Shown here piece after piece: positions 34,981 to 48,129 of a stretch of DNA of 64,000 nucleotides. The stretch covers positions 2,247,001 through 2,311,000 of the forward strand of contig NC_081815.1 of the NCBI RefSeq assembly GCF_030704535.1, given 5' to 3'. Under the pieces are notes generated by a model that had not been told where the DNA came from, searched no databases, and was given only the letters and a program-made list of their open reading frames with translations. Each line of letters starts with the position of its first letter. The first letter of the stretch is position 1. Source of the DNA: Vitis vinifera (lineage: Eukaryota; Streptophyta; Magnoliopsida; Vitales; Vitaceae). Both the position numbers and the translations under genes were made by a program.

Positions 34981-37900
34981 TATGCCGCAGACGTCCTCGT
35001 CGCGCCTTCTGCCCGGAACCGCTCGATCTGTTCCTGGAACTGCCATAGTGCCTCTGCTGGCTCCCAGCTGGCCTCGCTTTCCGGTAGTCCCTTCCATTTT
35101 ACTAAGTATTCCGTAGCAGGAGGTACCCCTCGTCTCCTGATGACCCGGTCTGCGAGGATGAGTTCTACCTCCTTATCATAGGAGGTCACGACCGCTGTAG
35201 GTGCCCTCTTGGACAACCCTCGGCTTGGATTATCCTTGTCTTCATGATAGGGCTTCAAGTAGCTGGCATGGAAGACAGGATGAATCTTCAACCTCGGGGG
35301 CAGCTCGACTCTATAGGACACCTTGCCGACCTTCCCAAGTATGGGGAAGGGTCCTTCATACCTCCTCACAAGGCCCTTGTGCACCGGCCTTAGGGACTTG
35401 AATTGTTGAGGAAGGAGCTTGACAAGCACCATGTCTCCGACCTTATACTCCGTGTGTCGTCGCTTCTTGTCAGCCCACTTCTTCATTTTCTTAGCGGCCT
35501 TGTCCAAGTATGAGCGTGCTATATCAGCTTGCTCGTGCCACCCTTTTGCGAACTTGAAAGCCGCTGGACTTCTCCCCGTGTAGCCAATTGTTAGGGTGTG
35601 AGGAGTTAACGGTTGTTGTCCCGTAGCTAGCTCGAACGGACTCTTGTTGGTCGCCTCACTCCTTTGTAGGTTGTATGAGAACTGGGCTACATCTAGCAAC
35701 TTAGCCCAATCTTTCTGGTTGGCACTCACGACGTGCCTTAGGTAGAGCTCCAATAAAGCGTTTACCCTCTCAGTCTGTCCATCTGTCTGTGGGTGAAAGC
35801 TTGTGGAGAAGTGAAGCTCCGAACCCATAAGCTTGAAGAGTTCCGTCCAAAACTTCCCAGTGAAGCGCGGGTCGCGATCACTGATGATGAACTTAGGCAA
35901 CCCCCAATACTTGACTACGTGCTTTAGGAATAGCCTTGCCGTCTCTTCCGCCGTGCAGTCAGTCGGGGCTGCTATGAAGGTTGCATACTTAGAGAACCTG
36001 TCCACCACCACTATGACAGACCCATTGTCCTCTGACTTGGGTAGCCCGATGATGAAGTCCATGGTGACGCTGTCCCATGGGCGTTCTGCTATAGGTAGTG
36101 GCTCTAACAGGCCTCTAGGTTGTCGCTGCTCCACCTTGTCTTGTTGGCACACAAGACAAGTCCTCACATAGGCCTCAACCTCGTCCCGTATCTGAGGCCA
36201 ATAATACGCCGACTCAAGTAGTGCCCTAGTGCGTCGTTGCCCAGGGTGCCCAGCCCACTTGGTGTCATGGCACTCCTTAATCAGGTTCCTCCTTATGTTC
36301 CCCCACTTAGGCACGTAGAGTCGTCTCCCTTTGGTATAGAGTAGGCCGTCCTCCACCCAAAATCGCTTAGTCTTTCCTTCATGAGCCAGGGCGATAAGGC
36401 TTTTAGCCACTGGATCATGTTGCAGTCCCTCCCTTAGAAGATCCACTATATCTCCTTGGGGCTGACTCGTCATGGACGCTAGTTCGGCTTTGCGACTTAG
36501 GGCGTCGGCCACATGGTTAGCACTTCCTGGCTTATACTCCAGCGTATAGTCGAACTCGGCCAGGAAGTCTTGCCACCTAGCTTGTTTAGGACTCAGCTTC
36601 TTCTGTGTCTGGAAGTAGCTAGTGGCCACATTGTCGGTCTTCACTATGAAGTGAGACCCTAGCAGATAGTGCTTCCAGGTGCGCAAGCAGTGGACGATAG
36701 CGGTCATCTCCTTTTCTTGCACCGTGTAACGCCTCTCCGCGTCGTTTAGCTTGCGACTCTCAAATGCGATTGGGTGCCTCTCTTGCATAAGGACTCCCCC
36801 AATAGCGAAGTCTGAGGCATCTGTGTGTACCTCAAAGACCTTGGTGTGGTCGGGTAGTGCCAACACTGGCTCCTCAGTCACAGCCTTCCTCAAGTCCTCA
36901 AAGGCTTGTTGGCACCTTCCATCCCATTCCCATGCCTTATTCTTCTTGAGAAGATCAGTGAGTGGGGCAGCCCTTGCCGAATAACCCTTTATGAACCGCC
37001 GGTAATAATTAACTAGACCAAGGAAAGATCTAAGTTGAGGTACCTTGGTTGGTGGATCCCATTCTTGGATGGCCTTCACCTTGCTATTATCCATCATCAG
37101 CTTGCCATCTCTGATACGATGCCCAAGGAAGCTCACTTCCTCCTTAGCAAACGAACATTTCTCCCTCTTTACGTATAGCTCGTTCTGCCTCAAGATCTTA
37201 AGGACCTTCCTCAAGTGCTCTTTGTGCTCCTTTAGAGTGTTACTATAGATGACTATGTCATCCAAGTACACCACCACGAACTTGTCCAAGTATGGGTGGA
37301 AGATCTTGTTCATGAGGGTGCAGAACGTTGCTGGGGCATTGGTGAGTCCAAAAGGCATCACTAAGAACTCATATGAGCCATACCTGGTCACACACGTAGT
37401 CTTCGGCTCATCTCCCTCCGCAATCCTGACTTGGTAATAGCCCGACCTTAAGTCCAGCTTCGTGAAGTACCTGGCCCTTCCAAGTTGATCGAACAAGTCA
37501 GCAATGAGCGGGATGGGATACTTGTTCTTCACCGTCACCTTATTGAGTGCCCGGTAATCTATGCACATTCGTAGGGACCCATCATGCTTCTTTTGAAATA
37601 GAACCGGCGCGCCATAGGGAGCCTTGGATGGTTGGATGAACCCCGCATCTAGCAACTCCTTGAGTTGTCTCCTTAGCTCCTCCAACTCAGGTGGTGCCAT
37701 CCTATATGGCCCCATAGCAGGGGGCTTGGCTCCTGGCTCCAACTCAATCTTGTGATCTTCCTCTCTCCTAGGAGGAAGTCTCTTAGGCAACTCGGGCGGC
37801 ATCACGTCCTTGAACTCATCAAGGACCCCCTCGATTTCCTTAGGAATGGGTTCTCCTGACCCATCATCCTTTTCTTCCTTTAAGGTGGCGAGGTAGGTCA

Positions 37901-39611
37901 CCTCTTCCCTCTTTAACCCCTTCTTTACTTGCATAGCAGATAGCATAGGGGTCTTGAGCGTACCTTCAGTGACCGTAGGGACCATGCACGGCTTCTCCTC
38001 CTCTAGGATAGCCATTGAGCGTAGGAAAGGTAGTGGCACAGCCTTGACCTTCTGTAGGAAATCCATTCCTAGTACCATCTTGAAGTCGTCCATGGGTGCC
38101 ACTGTGAAGTCGACCCTTCCTTCCCACGGGCCAATGTGCATAATCACCCCGCGAGCTACTCCCTGTGATGGCTTGGCAGCTGAATTGACTGCCTTGAGCC
38201 ATCCTCCTTCTTTGGATGCTTGGAGCTCCAACCTTCTTGCCTCATCCTCCGAGACAAAGTTGTGAGTGGCACCTGTGTCCACCAGGGCCTTGGTGGCCTT
38301 ACCATTCACAAGGGCCTCCACGTACATCAGCCCTTTGCTTTGAGGCGTCTTAGGCATCGGCTTGGCCTTAAGGGCATTTAAGAGCTGCAACGATCCCATC
38401 TTAGCATCGTCTTCCTGCTCCTTCTCCTCGATCATAGCATTTAAAGCCTTCCTCTTAGGGCAGTCCCGTGCCCAATGCGGACCATCGCACAAGAAGCAAT
38501 TGGTCCTGGGCTTGAACTCCTTCCGCTTGTCCTTGCCTTTGCCATCCTTGCCACTAGGGCCTTTGCTTGATTCTTCCTTAGAAGTGTGGCCTTGCGACCT
38601 CTTGTCTCCCCCACCTTTAGCCTGGTTACCCTTGGATGGTGGCTTGGGCTTGGAAGAGTCTCCTCTCCTATAATCCACCAAGGACTCAGCTACTGCCATA
38701 GCCGTGGCTAAGTCTTGGACACCACGTCTCCTCAACTCTTGCTCGGCCCAACTTTGCAGGTTGTCCATGAAGTTAAACAGTAGCTCCTCCTCAGCCATGT
38801 TAGGTATCTCAAGCATGAGAGTAGAGAATTCTTTAACATACTCACGGATTGAGCCCGTGTGCTTGAGACGCTTCAAACTCTTCCTTGCTAGGTAAGCCAC
38901 GTCTTCGGGATAGAATTGCCTCTTGATTTCTCTCTTGAAGGCATCCCATGTGTCTATGGTGCACGTCCCTCTTTCTATGTCGGCAAACCGTCGACGCCAC
39001 CATAGAGTAGCATTATCAGTGAGGTAGAGGGTTGCGGTGCGTACCTTAGTGGCTTCATCCACCAATGCAATGGCCTCAAAGTAACGTTCCATGTGCCACA
39101 AGAAGTTATCCAGCTCCTTGGCATCCCTCTTGCCACTGAACATGTGTGGCTTGGGCACCTCCACCCTTGGTGCCTCATGAGTGGCCATAACTCGTGCTGA
39201 CACCGCCGACTTATAGATGGCCAGCTCTTGTCGGATCTCTTGGTCTCGGGCATCCATGCGTGCAGCCAAGGCCTCCATCCTTGACTCCACACTAGCGAAC
39301 ATGGTCATGACCTTGTCTTGGAAGGACATGAACTCCTCGTGTGACACCGGCTGAACTTGTGAGCCTAGCACACCCTCGCGAAGGTCTTGGATCTGTTCCC
39401 TTAGATCCTCTAATCCCTTCTCCATGCCTTGCTCAATCAAGTCCACCCCTTCCCGGGTGTCCGCCATGGCTAGCTCCACCTTGGCTAGCCTTGCCTCCAT
39501 GTTGGCTAAGGCGTCACGAGACTTATCCTTCCTGCCTCTGCCCCGTGTAGTATGCTCCATCTCCCGTCCACGGGTTTGCTCGCTAGTCTCCTCCACGTTA
39601 GAGCCCGACAT
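34980..39611 (-). CDS. Gypsy gag-pol polyprotein with chromodomain, intact
   Basis: One open frame from the ATG at 39609-39611 to TAG at 34980-34982 gives 1,543 residues. The frame also stays open upstream through the primer site into the LTR, but the first ATG is the one chosen (M-S-G-S-N-V-E-E). Order by approximate residue: coiled-coil-rich N-terminus (30-110), gag core with L-W-W-R-R-R, zinc knuckle [13 protein letters not shown] (~370), protease V-D-T-G-A-T-H (~445), reverse transcriptase Y-L-D-D-I-V-I-Y (~785), RNase H H-T-D-A-S-D-F-A (~932), integrase zinc motif G-H-P-G-Q...C-L-V-C (~1122) and D, D, E core with I-S-D-R-D-P-R-F (~1246) and D-G-Q-T-E-R. The C-terminus Y-L-V-K-W-K-G-L-P...S-W-E-P-A (~1500) is a chromodomain, which in chromoviruses directs integration to marked chromatin. 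I see no stop, frameshift or lost catalytic residue. Confidence 0.97.
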   Translation of the reverse strand: MSGSNVEETSEQTRGREMEHTTRGRGRKDKSRDALANMEARLAKVELAMADTREGVDLIEQGMEKGLEDLREQIQDLREGVLGSQVQPVSHEEFMSFQDKVMTMFASVESRMEALAARMDARDQEIRQELAIYKSAVSARVMATHEAPRVEVPKPHMFSGKRDAKELDNFLWHMERYFEAIALVDEATKVRTATLYLTDNATLWWRRRFADIERGTCTIDTWDAFKREIKRQFYPEDVAYLARKSLKRLKHTGSIREYVKEFSTLMLEIPNMAEEELLFNFMDNLQSWAEQELRRRGVQDLATAMAVAESLVDYRRGDSSKPKPPSKGNQAKGGGDKRSQGHTSKEESSKGPSGKDGKGKDKRKEFKPRTNCFLCDGPHWARDCPKRKALNAMIEEKEQEDDAKMGSLQLLNALKAKPMPKTPQSKGLMYVEALVNGKATKALVDTGATHNFVSEDEARRLELQASKEGGWLKAVNSAAKPSQGVARGVIMHIGPWEGRVDFTVAPMDDFKMVLGMDFLQKVKAVPLPFLRSMAILEEEKPCMVPTVTEGTLKTPMLSAMQVKKGLKREEVTYLATLKEEKDDGSGEPIPKEIEGVLDEFKDVMPPELPKRLPPRREEDHKIELEPGAKPPAMGPYRMAPPELEELRRQLKELLDAGFIQPSKAPYGAPVLFQKKHDGSLRMCIDYRALNKVTVKNKYPIPLIADLFDQLGRARYFTKLDLRSGYYQVRIAEGDEPKTTCVTRYGSYEFLVMPFGLTNAPATFCTLMNKIFHPYLDKFVVVYLDDIVIYSNTLKEHKEHLRKVLKILRQNELYVKREKCSFAKEEVSFLGHRIRDGKLMMDNSKVKAIQEWDPPTKVPQLRSFLGLVNYYRRFIKGYSARAAPLTDLLKKNKAWEWDGRCQQAFEDLRKAVTEEPVLALPDHTKVFEVHTDASDFAIGGVLMQERHPIAFESRKLNDAERRYTVQEKEMTAIVHCLRTWKHYLLGSHFIVKTDNVATSYFQTQKKLSPKQARWQDFLAEFDYTLEYKPGSANHVADALSRKAELASMTSQPQGDIVDLLREGLQHDPVAKSLIALAHEGKTKRFWVEDGLLYTKGRRLYVPKWGNIRRNLIKECHDTKWAGHPGQRRTRALLESAYYWPQIRDEVEAYVRTCLVCQQDKVEQRQPRGLLEPLPIAERPWDSVTMDFIIGLPKSEDNGSVIVVVDRFSKYATFIAAPTDCTAEETARLFLKHVVKYWGLPKFIISDRDPRFTGKFWTELFKLMGSELHFSTSFHPQTDGQTERVNALLELYLRHVVSANQKDWAKLLDVAQFSYNLQRSEATNKSPFELATGQQPLTPHTLTIGYTGRSPAAFKFAKGWHEQADIARSYLDKAAKKMKKWADKKRRHTEYKVGDMVLVKLLPQQFKSLRPVHKGLVRRYEGPFPILGKVGKVSYRVELPPRLKIHPVFHASYLKPYHEDKDNPSRGLSKRAPTAVVTSYDKEVELILADRVIRRRGVPPATEYLVKWKGLPESEASWEPAEALWQFQEQIERFRAEGATRTSAA

Positions 39612-39642
39612 GCTTCCTTTGGTATGCCCACCTCGTAACCGC

Positions 39643-39654
39643 GCTCTGATACCA
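39643..39654 (-). other. Primer binding site of the Gypsy element
   Basis: The minus strand reads TGGTATCAGAGC, two bases downstream of the 5' LTR. It is complementary to the end of initiator-Met tRNA. Confidence 0.95.
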
Positions 39655-39656
39655 CT

Positions 39657-40198
39657 TGTCACGGACTTAGTCGTTCACTAAGCTCGTGCGGCACTTAGAC
39701 AAGCCAAGACGCTTGATCTTGCTAAGTCAGCCTTGCTCCCTATACTTAGCTCACCCGGCTAAGACACTCGCGACTCAAAAGCTTAAGAAGCTTGGTAGGC
39801 AACTCCTTAAAGAATGGAAGCTTTCTATTACTCAAAGAAGCCTTTACAAGTGCTTGGATGCTCACTTGCTTGGTGCCTTGGCCAAATGAGGCCCTCACCT
39901 ATTTATAGGCACCAATGGAACTCTCTGGAACCTTGGAGGGTTCCTTACATCTCAAGACTATTCTAGAATGTCCTACATCATTCTAGTTACAAGCCTATAT
40001 ACAAGTATATACAAGAGTCTTCTAGACTTCTCTAGAAAGCCCCGGGCTCCTCTTGTGCCTTCCACCATAGTGTAGAATTGTGTGGACTCCTCCAGACTTC
40101 TCTAGAACCTTCCACACTCTTCCCATTCTAGGAGTCTCCAGAAGCTTCCTGGCCCTATATAAGGCCATGGGGAGGCTCATTTGGGTCAGCTTGTGACA
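39657..40198 (-). repeat. 5' LTR of the Gypsy element
   Basis: The 542-bp LTR carries the element's promoter. CTAT follows at 40199-40202. Confidence 0.97.
39900..39908 (-). promoter_or_regulatory. Probable TATA box in the Gypsy 5' LTR
   Basis: The minus strand reads CTATAAATA, with ATTGG 8-9 bases upstream of it. This would place the RNA start near 39870, leaving about 210 bp of R-U5. Confidence 0.5.
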
Positions 40199-40202
40199 CT
40201 AT

Positions 40203-41206
40203 GCCTCGATCACGCACTGCATCATAAAACAATCAGCACGGAGTACGGAGTAGGATCTATAGGCATTGACTTTGTTGTCTTTGTCGTTATTGGTTGACTT
40301 GCTTATCGGATGCGAAACTTGGGTGAATTCCTGCCTGAGTGTCTTTTGCTAATTCAGTGCGTGGATCGACCACCTAGCCTTGCCTAGCGCACCATTTGTT
40401 GTCAACTCTTAAGTCCGACTCCACCAATAATTAGGTTGCATACTATCCATTCCAAACATCTTTATTAAATCCTAATTTATAGAAGCTATTATTAGTTATT
40501 ACACACACAAGAAGATGTTTTTAAACTTTTCAAAACCAAATCCAGACCGTGCCTATAACAATCCTACTCCTAACTTCTGTTGCATCGTTCTCATAGAAGT
40601 AAACAGTGATGAATAACCCAAACATGATTGAGTTAGGAAGTGATGCCTCAAATGAATATATCCCAATTTTTCTCTAGATGTGATTACCATCACAGGCTTC
40701 AATCACAAGACAACAAACCAAGGAACTTGTTCAGAAATTAGACATATTCTGAATTGAGATGGAAAGATGGAAATAAAGGAGGCTGCATAAGATCAAAGCA
40801 ATGATTTTATGCAGGTTCCATTTTCATCCACAAAGACCCCCACCACCCTTCAAGTTGCAAATTTTGCGATTAATCAAGACAAGGGTTCTACAAATTCTGA
40901 ATCTGAATTTAATTACTTTCAGATAAATATTCCAATGCTAAGAAGGGATTTAGCTACACAAACATGGGCACCAGAAAGGCACTTAAGCCTTCAAGGAAAT
41001 ACTGTCTTTTCATATTACATCTCAGCAATACAGATGTCCAAATATAGTGGACTAACTTTTGGCATGAACTTCATGTTTTTATACTAAGTACATGAACTTC
41101 ATGAAAGCCAAAACAATAGAATCAAGGTTCAGAGTAGATAACAAATTCTTGGAACTGCAAGCTAAGCAATAACAGTAACAATCTACAGAACATTACCGTA
41201 CAAATC
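40203..41206. other. Right flank of the Gypsy insertion and 3' flank of the PFK gene
   Basis: The left half continues the disrupted repeat-like spacer. The right half probably contains the 3' untranslated region of the minus-strand phosphofructokinase gene. I see no coding sequence. Confidence 0.4.
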
Positions 41207-44200
41207 TCAACATGCATTGCTGATCACTTTCTCAAATGCCTCATCATCTCTACCACTCTCCCCATTCAACAACTGGGATTGCGGTGCTTCCTCTTTCTTG
41301 TCTTCAATAATGTCTTCAGGGCTCAAAAAGCTTGGCTGATTGGTAGAAGACAGAAGCCTAGCCCACATTCTATCTGTTATCACAACTTTGTTCTGTCTTT
41401 CAATAATTCGCTGCAGACCAACCATCCAACAAGTAAAGCAGTTAGAGGTGGTAGTTTCCCTATTACTAGAATGTTGTACTATCTTATATAGCATTTCTTT
41501 TATTCTCCTGTTTGAAGGAAGGCAGGGGGATACATTTAAAAGGAATCAGAACTTTGAACTTTCTTCTGCCTAATGCTAACTTTGAAAAGTCATTAACAGT
41601 CCTACCCACCTTGATCCTTGTCCAACAAAAACAACCTTTATGTCAAGTTGTACACAGTTGCAGAAAAGGACACCACTAGTAATTGTCAAATAAAAACACC
41701 CAATTCTCTATTTGCTTTTTGATAAAGCAAATCTCACATAACATTGTATTCAAAGATTTTTTTTGGTTACATATGAACACAATTTAAGAATAAAATACGA
41801 GAGATCATGTGTGTGTCCCTGTAGGCATGTGTGTGACAGAGTGTGCGAAAAGGGTCCAAAGAAGAGGGAGTTTTTTTTGGTTACATATGAACACAATTCA
41901 AGAATAAAATACGAGAGATCATGTGTGTGTCCCTAGGCATGTGTGTGACAGAGTGTGCGAAAAGGGTCCAAAGAAGAGGGAGTGGCAGGATTAATTTTTT
42001 TTGTTTTTTATTAAGTTAGATATTTATTAGAAAAGGTGAACAAATGTCAACAATTCCCTTTTTCTTTTACCATGCTCATCCAAATCAATAAATTATTTTT
42101 TAGTTATTCAACAAAACCAATAAATTTTTTTAATGAAAATGCTAACTCACATAGAAAGGTATATAAGAATGTCTGCCATTGACAGGCCCAACTGTAAACC
42201 CTGTGTACCCTGCCATTGCTCCATGAACAGCACTTTGAGCAAGAAGTGTGCAATAGACATTGTCAGATGCATTGCTTGGAACAGCACGGATCATATACGT
42301 AGGATCTGATAGACAAAAAGTGCAGCACTTGGTTAGACCAGCCATTGCCCAGCTTCTATATATTAGAAAGATAGTGTATACAAACCTATATATTTGAGAG
42401 TTATGCCCATCCTTTTACTTGTTGAGAAATGATCCTGCAAACAAAGAAATTAAACTGATGAATTTATCTAAATCCCATGAGTTTCAAGTCTTGTGATTGT
42501 AGCATAAAAATTTCACTTATCAACTTGCTCCAATAACAAGGAAAAGAAAAAAAAGAACCATAACTTTTTGCAATATATGGCTTGTAAAGGAAGCAGTAAT
42601 CTTCCCATCCTAGTTCCCCAACAAACAGTGTAGTCTTTCATGGACTACCTTACTGCTCCATGGAAGGAATTTCTTTTCAAGTCAGAAGCTTTCAGTAAGA
42701 TATTGAATAAAAAGCCAAAATGACAACAAACATATATTAAATTATGTGGAAAATTGTTAAGTTCAATTACATTTTCAAAAGCTCAAGATAAGTAAGCTTG
42801 AAAATGCATGTGCACAAAAGCAGACAGATAAATGTAATGCGCCAACAAACCAATCATATAAATGTAGATGATTTTATATATATAGTACAACTTTGGTCAG
42901 AATCCCTACCCTGATTTTCTGCGATATCCACAGCCCAACATCTTGGAGAAGCTTGTTTCCTGAAGCATCCTGCTTGTCTGCATAGCGCATGCTCTCAGAA
43001 AGAAGTTCCTGACCAGCACCTTCAGCCATTACAATAACCATGTGCCCATTTTCTTTGAGTCGCTTTTCTATGTATTCAAAAAGTCCACCTGGCCCTTCAA
43101 GATAAAAGGGTGATTCTGGAATCAAGCAACAGTCCACATCTCGGCTGGCCAGGGTAGCATGCATTGCAATAAACCCTGCACCACAAATCCAATTTAGATT
43201 GTAGAGAGAGCAATGCAAACTTAGAACAGAAACATAAATAGGAGAAAGAAAATGGACAGCTCTGTCAGTGACAAGACAATCAAGTCCAAAAGAAAAACCA
43301 TAATGATTGGTTGTAAGGAATTAACTGGATTAACCATATATAAATTGGTAAGAGCTATCAACTTTTAGATATTTACTTCTTACTTGTTCTTATAGAGGTG
43401 GGAATTCTTAGCATGACTTGTGAAAACAACTCAAAAAATGGCATGAAGTAGGTTTTGCTTTGATCATATTTTTATTGCAAACATGTCAAGCCACTAAACC
43501 TATTTATTGAACAGCATATGTTTGTGTTAGGGGTTCCACCCATTCAACCTATTTAAGATTATGGCACACATCACATAAGCACTGCTTAATTCATATAGTT
43601 GTGCAATTGTTAGTATAATTTACATTTATTTTATTATATTCTTTTAATAAATCATTTGTCAAAACAAGTTAGATTACAATTTTATGTAAATTTAAATCAT
43701 TAAACAGGTTAAAAGATTTATTGTTGTATTAAAGGGATCATTATCATGTTGGGTGTAATGTCAACCTAAACATGACTCAAACCAACTCGAGACTTGTTTA
43801 TTGAAAGGGTTACATAGGTGGTCATATCATGCCAGGATCCTATCCATGTCAAAAAAATTTGATACAACATTAAGTGAGTTGTATCCTGGTTGAGTAATTT
43901 CCTAAGACAGCACAACATAATTGTCGCTCCTAATTTTCTTAGATACAGCCTCTTGGATGCCTGAGAGTGTTTCTATGCACAAATGAAAAACTAAAAGAAA
44001 AATTACTTGACAGTGCTCATAATAGATAACATTAATTATACTAAAAATGATATATGTCACACTGATTGTTAATCATATAAAGAGTAAATCACATCATGAC
44101 AGAACAACTGGCATAATCTATTTTGCCATCCGTAGAGCTTTAACTCTATAGCTATTTAGATTGTGTTCAAGCAATTTCTAGCATTTCCGAGAATATTAAT

Positions 44201-47200
44201 TGGTGTAGTGAAAAAGAATTTGCTAAGTGACTCCAAGAAGTGGGGTGTTTAGCTGAATACTTGATCCTAACTCCTACGCAAGCTCCTCCATGCATTCTCA
44301 GAATAGAAGAGCTGTTGACATGAAGACTACCTTAAAAGAAGTGAGGCAGATGAACATATGGACAATAAAGACATGAAACTTACCGCTGTAGCGACCCATT
44401 AACTTGACAACACCAATACAATTCTCGATACTTTCAGATTCAACATGTGCTGCATTAATAGCACGTTGGGCCTCCTCAACAGCAGTGTCAAAGCCAAAGG
44501 ACTTGTCAATAACCTGTACCAGCAATAGTCGGAGGTAAAAATCAACTAAAAAGAGAATTGGTCAATAAAAAATAGGAAAAAAATTGTTTTTGAATTTATA
44601 TCTATGCAATAAATCAGGTGTAATATCCAACCGGTCCTATAATCAGCAATTAAGGAAACAAAGAGATGTACCGGAATGTCATTATCAATTGTTTTGGGAA
44701 TTCCAGCAACTGCAACTTTTAGACCACGCCTTTGAATTTCCTGCACAATTAACAATCAGTTCAATAGGGTTCAGCTACAGCATATCATTTTAGCCCAAAA
44801 ATAGCTTAGGAAATGTCACAAACAGCAGGATTTCTGAGAACAGAGAAAAAGGAACTGGTAAATTTATATGCAGCATTTCTCAAACTATGACTTACGATAT
44901 TCCAGTTTTACAAATAAAATTACCTCAAAAATCACAGATGCCCCTTTTTGAGTTCCATCACCTCCAATTATGTAAACCTGAGATCAACAAAGCTATAAAT
45001 CTAACGTCCATGCATTGAAGAGGTGTGCCCAGGTGTAGCAAATACACAAAACTCCGAAAGTGTGACTCAGATAACTTGGACAAGAAATAGTATTGTCTAC
45101 AGACCTGATTGATTCCACGATCCTGAATACTGTCAACTATCTTTGAGGTATCATGGCCACCTCGTGATGTCCCAAGTATGGTTCCCCCACGTTTATGAAT
45201 ATCATTCACGACCTTTGGTGTTAAAGAAGTTGTATTTCGAGAATAGAAACCCCTGTATCCTCCCTACAGATCCATCAGTGTCATCAGGTTGTAGATACAC
45301 CAAATTAAGCATTAGAAAATCAGTTGATCTATAATTATTTCTTGCTTGTATTAGCAGTTTCAGTATTGCATGGACACCTGAATTTCAGAACAAATCACCT
45401 TATGTAAAAGAAGAATTGAATGGACTGCAATAGAAAAATGGAAATGCTACATAAAGATACTGAGATGGAAATTGTAACAACTCACAGCTATCCCCAGGAC
45501 TCTGTTTACACCATACATGTAGTTCAAGCCACATACTATTTCCCTAATCACTGTGTTGAGGCCAGGGCATAAACCACCACATGTCACAATACATGCATGA
45601 ACTTCATCAGACTCAAAATACACCTGGAAAAAAACCCAAAAGAATATGTTAAGAGAAAACCTATTGTCTTTTATCATTTCAAATTCCATGAATATAACAA
45701 ACAAAGACTTACCTTTTGACGGGGTCCAGCACGTCGAAAATGTGTCCCTCTTGGACTACTCTTGTGAACAACAATCTACAAAAGAAGACAAAAGAGGGGG
45801 AAACATAAAAGTAAAAATGATTTTCATTATCAATCATGTATAAAATGGTGCCCATATACCCTGCTATATCCAATCCATTGAGATGTGGGAACCAACTTAA
45901 TTGGGTGAAGTTAGCTATTCAAACTAGTTTTTTATCACCTCTCTAAGGCAGTTGATGGCAGCATATATGCCTAAGCAGACAAACTTGAAACCATTTCTAG
46001 TATTAAGGAAGTTTTTTTCTCAATTGAGATTTATATATGCCATTGATGATTTCTTTTTCAGATAACAAGGAGATATTGTGGGAAGACAGAACATAAAATA
46101 GAAGAAATTCATGAAAAAATGCTAACCTTTTGGGCAACAGAGTCATCATCATTGACAAAATATTGCCTGGAAAAACCCAACATTACTTTGATGAATAATA
46201 AATTCTAATCAATATTAATCAGAAGCATATGTCACAGCACTTAACTGCACTGAAACAAAAATATGCTAGAAGGGTTAGAGAACCCAAATCAACTTACTTA
46301 ACAACTGAGTATGCAGGATTATCTTGCAAAGGATTGTGATAGGTCTGCCATAGAAAAAGAACAGAGACACATCAGACACGGCCTATTTCCCATAAGGTAG
46401 CATTAACAAAGAAGTACATCAAATTATGGTTTTAGCATCCAAACAGTGAATTAACCAAACAAAGAAACAATTTCAATACTGTAAAGATGGGTTTTGATTT
46501 GTGGTTGGTATTTAAGCCCCCAATAAAAATTCATTATTTTAATGGATGTTCTAGTATAGATTTGGTTATTGGTTGAATTCACTGGTTCATATGAGACTCC
46601 TACATCCATGTATTTTCAATAACCAGGAATAGGTGTTGCACGAGATTTAAGGACTCCATCAGATTCCAGAACATGTAGAAAGGAGTCAACCCTAACTACC
46701 ATCTTCGTGAAATTGTGTATTGCAACCACCTGCAGAAGTCAGACCTACAAGCATCTCACACCTATGGCAGCTGCACATGTCTTTGCCAGCAAGGTACTTC
46801 AAATACTTTTAGGCATTTTACTTACCAAAAACTTGCAAATATTTCTGGGAAGACAACCTGCTAAAAAAAATATAAACACTCTAGATCTTAACTTTGAACT
46901 CCTGCATTTCCCAGTTGATAGAAACAGCTAATAGCTAAATAAAATATGAGATCTACATCCAAAACCCAAATGGAACCTTGATCATTTCTGAAACTTGAAT
47001 AATACTTGCAGAAATATGTACAAACATCATATAAACTAATTAATATTGAAATCAACTGTGCATTGGATAAGAACATAGGTAAAGCAACTGGGCTACTTAA
47101 ACCAACCTTGTCTATACAATTCCGTTCTGTTTAGTTGCTGAGAAACCAGAGGAAAATAAAAAAGAAAAAGAAAATTCATATTCCCCTATTTTGGGTTTCA

Positions 47201-47914
47201 AAGAAGGGGTAAAATCCATCTTAAGCAAAGCAACAACAGAACAAACTTGATCTCTATCAAAGCTGACAAATTTAAAATCAGTTTAAAAAAGAGCAAAACA
47301 AAATTTTCAAGTGAAGAAAAGTTCTCAGCTTTGGATGGTCACGGTTATCCTAGGACAAGATCAAAACTGAACAAAAACTAATTAAAGCAGAAACTTCATG
47401 TTCCGTTGGTTGCAGAGAAAAAACTGGAAAAGAATCAAAAGTTGAAAACTGATTAGAGCCTCCGGTAAGCTGATCACAATTCTACCGCTTGGCCCACTTG
47501 AGTCTAGTTTCTCCGAAAATGGGAAAACAAAGACAATTCAAAATCTCATTTCCTCTTCCTTTCCGCCGCTTTCTCAGCAGCCAAATAGAGGCACAACTCA
47601 ACAAAAAATAAAAAAAAATAAAAAATAAAAAATAAAAAATAAAAAAGCGAAAGGGATCAAATTCATACCGGAAGATCAGGAATATAATCGGCCAAATGAG
47701 GAACATCCTCGAGCACGTATCCAGCATCGCCGGTGACGATCTTCGGCTGAGCATTACCGAAAGTTCCCATCGGAGCTAGCGACGATCCGACCTTGGGATT
47801 AGAAATAGACGCGAAACCGTTGCGCAGATTCAAAGTCAAAGATTTGGAATTAGAGGAATCAAAGGAGCGTGAATTAATAGCAGAAACTGAAGAACAACAA
47901 TGAATGGAGTCCAT
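41207..47914 (-). CDS. PFK5: ATP-dependent 6-phosphofructokinase, plastid type
   Basis: Thirteen exons on the minus strand: 47669-47914, 46298-46344, 46127-46166, 45713-45775, 45486-45623, 45105-45263, 44924-44977, 44672-44740, 44384-44513, 42910-43175, 42386-42434, 42151-42305, 41207-41410. Phase is consistent throughout, giving 539 residues, close to the Arabidopsis plastid enzyme. The first 60 residues are Ser/Asn-rich and nearly free of acidic residues, as in a transit peptide. C-G-G-L-C-P-G-L-N (exon 5), [11 protein letters not shown] (exon 6), I-I-G-G-D-G-T (exon 7, ATP site), P-K-T-I-D-N-D-I (exon 8, catalytic) and M-G-R-Y-S-G (exon 9, substrate) mark an active PFK. It phosphorylates fructose 6-phosphate, committing sugar to glycolysis in the stroma. 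Three cysteines spaced four apart (about 143, 147, 151) precede the P-G-L-N motif. The PFK5 name is by overall similarity and the N-terminus. Confidence 0.95.
41757..41982. repeat. Direct tandem duplication, about 113 bp, in a PFK intron
   Basis: Units 41757-41870 and 41871-41982 are near identical, from the T run and GGTTACATATGAACAC to AAGAAGAGGGAG. They differ by one substitution and a 2-bp indel. They lie in the last intron (41411-42150). Confidence 0.95.
47607..47646. repeat. AAAAAT-type microsatellite
   Basis: Repeats of A4-9 followed by T lie in the first intron of the PFK gene, about 22 bp inside the donor site. Confidence 0.8.
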
Positions 47915-47970
47915 GCAAAAAAATCAGACAATCAAAGGACGGCTTTGAAGCAGCTGAAGACGACCCAGCC

Positions 47971-47980
47971 ATATTTATAG
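47971..47980 (-). promoter_or_regulatory. TATA box of the PFK gene
   Basis: The minus strand reads CTATAAATAT, 57-66 bp upstream of the start codon. This implies a short 5' leader of about 25-30 bases. Confidence 0.55.
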
Positions 47981-48129
47981 GAGGCGACGCTGATGTCGAT
48001 TTTGACCAACCAAATTTGAAACGCAGACCTCTTTTCAGGTTCGGTTCGGGTACATGTTTCCGAAACAACAGGCCGAAGCTTCGCTTTCGCTTCGGGCCTT
48101 TCTTATAGCGGGAGTTCACAGACAGCCGG

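Larger units (their letters stand above)
34427..40198 (-). mobile_element. Ty3/gypsy chromovirus-type LTR retrotransposon, complete and very young
   Basis: The element is 5,772 bp, on the minus strand, with 542-bp LTRs at 34427-34968 and 39657-40198. Reading both LTRs in full, I find one difference (T at 34894, C at 40124). The four bases CTAT flank both sides (34423-34426 and 40199-40202), consistent with a short target duplication. On the element strand the order is 5' LTR, 2-bp spacer, primer site (39643-39654), one long gag-pol frame, polypurine tract (34969-34980), 3' LTR. All parts needed for autonomous movement appear present. Confidence 0.97.

Noticed and set aside
39612-39662. Upstream extension of the Gypsy frame into the primer site and LTR
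   Set aside because: It would need a GTG start inside the LTR and would translate the primer site. The first ATG at 39609-39611 is preferred.
47874-48119. Minus-strand frame overlapping the PFK start in another frame
   Set aside because: It spans the PFK TATA box and leader. The PFK frame from 47914 joins exon 2 in phase and carries the family sequence.
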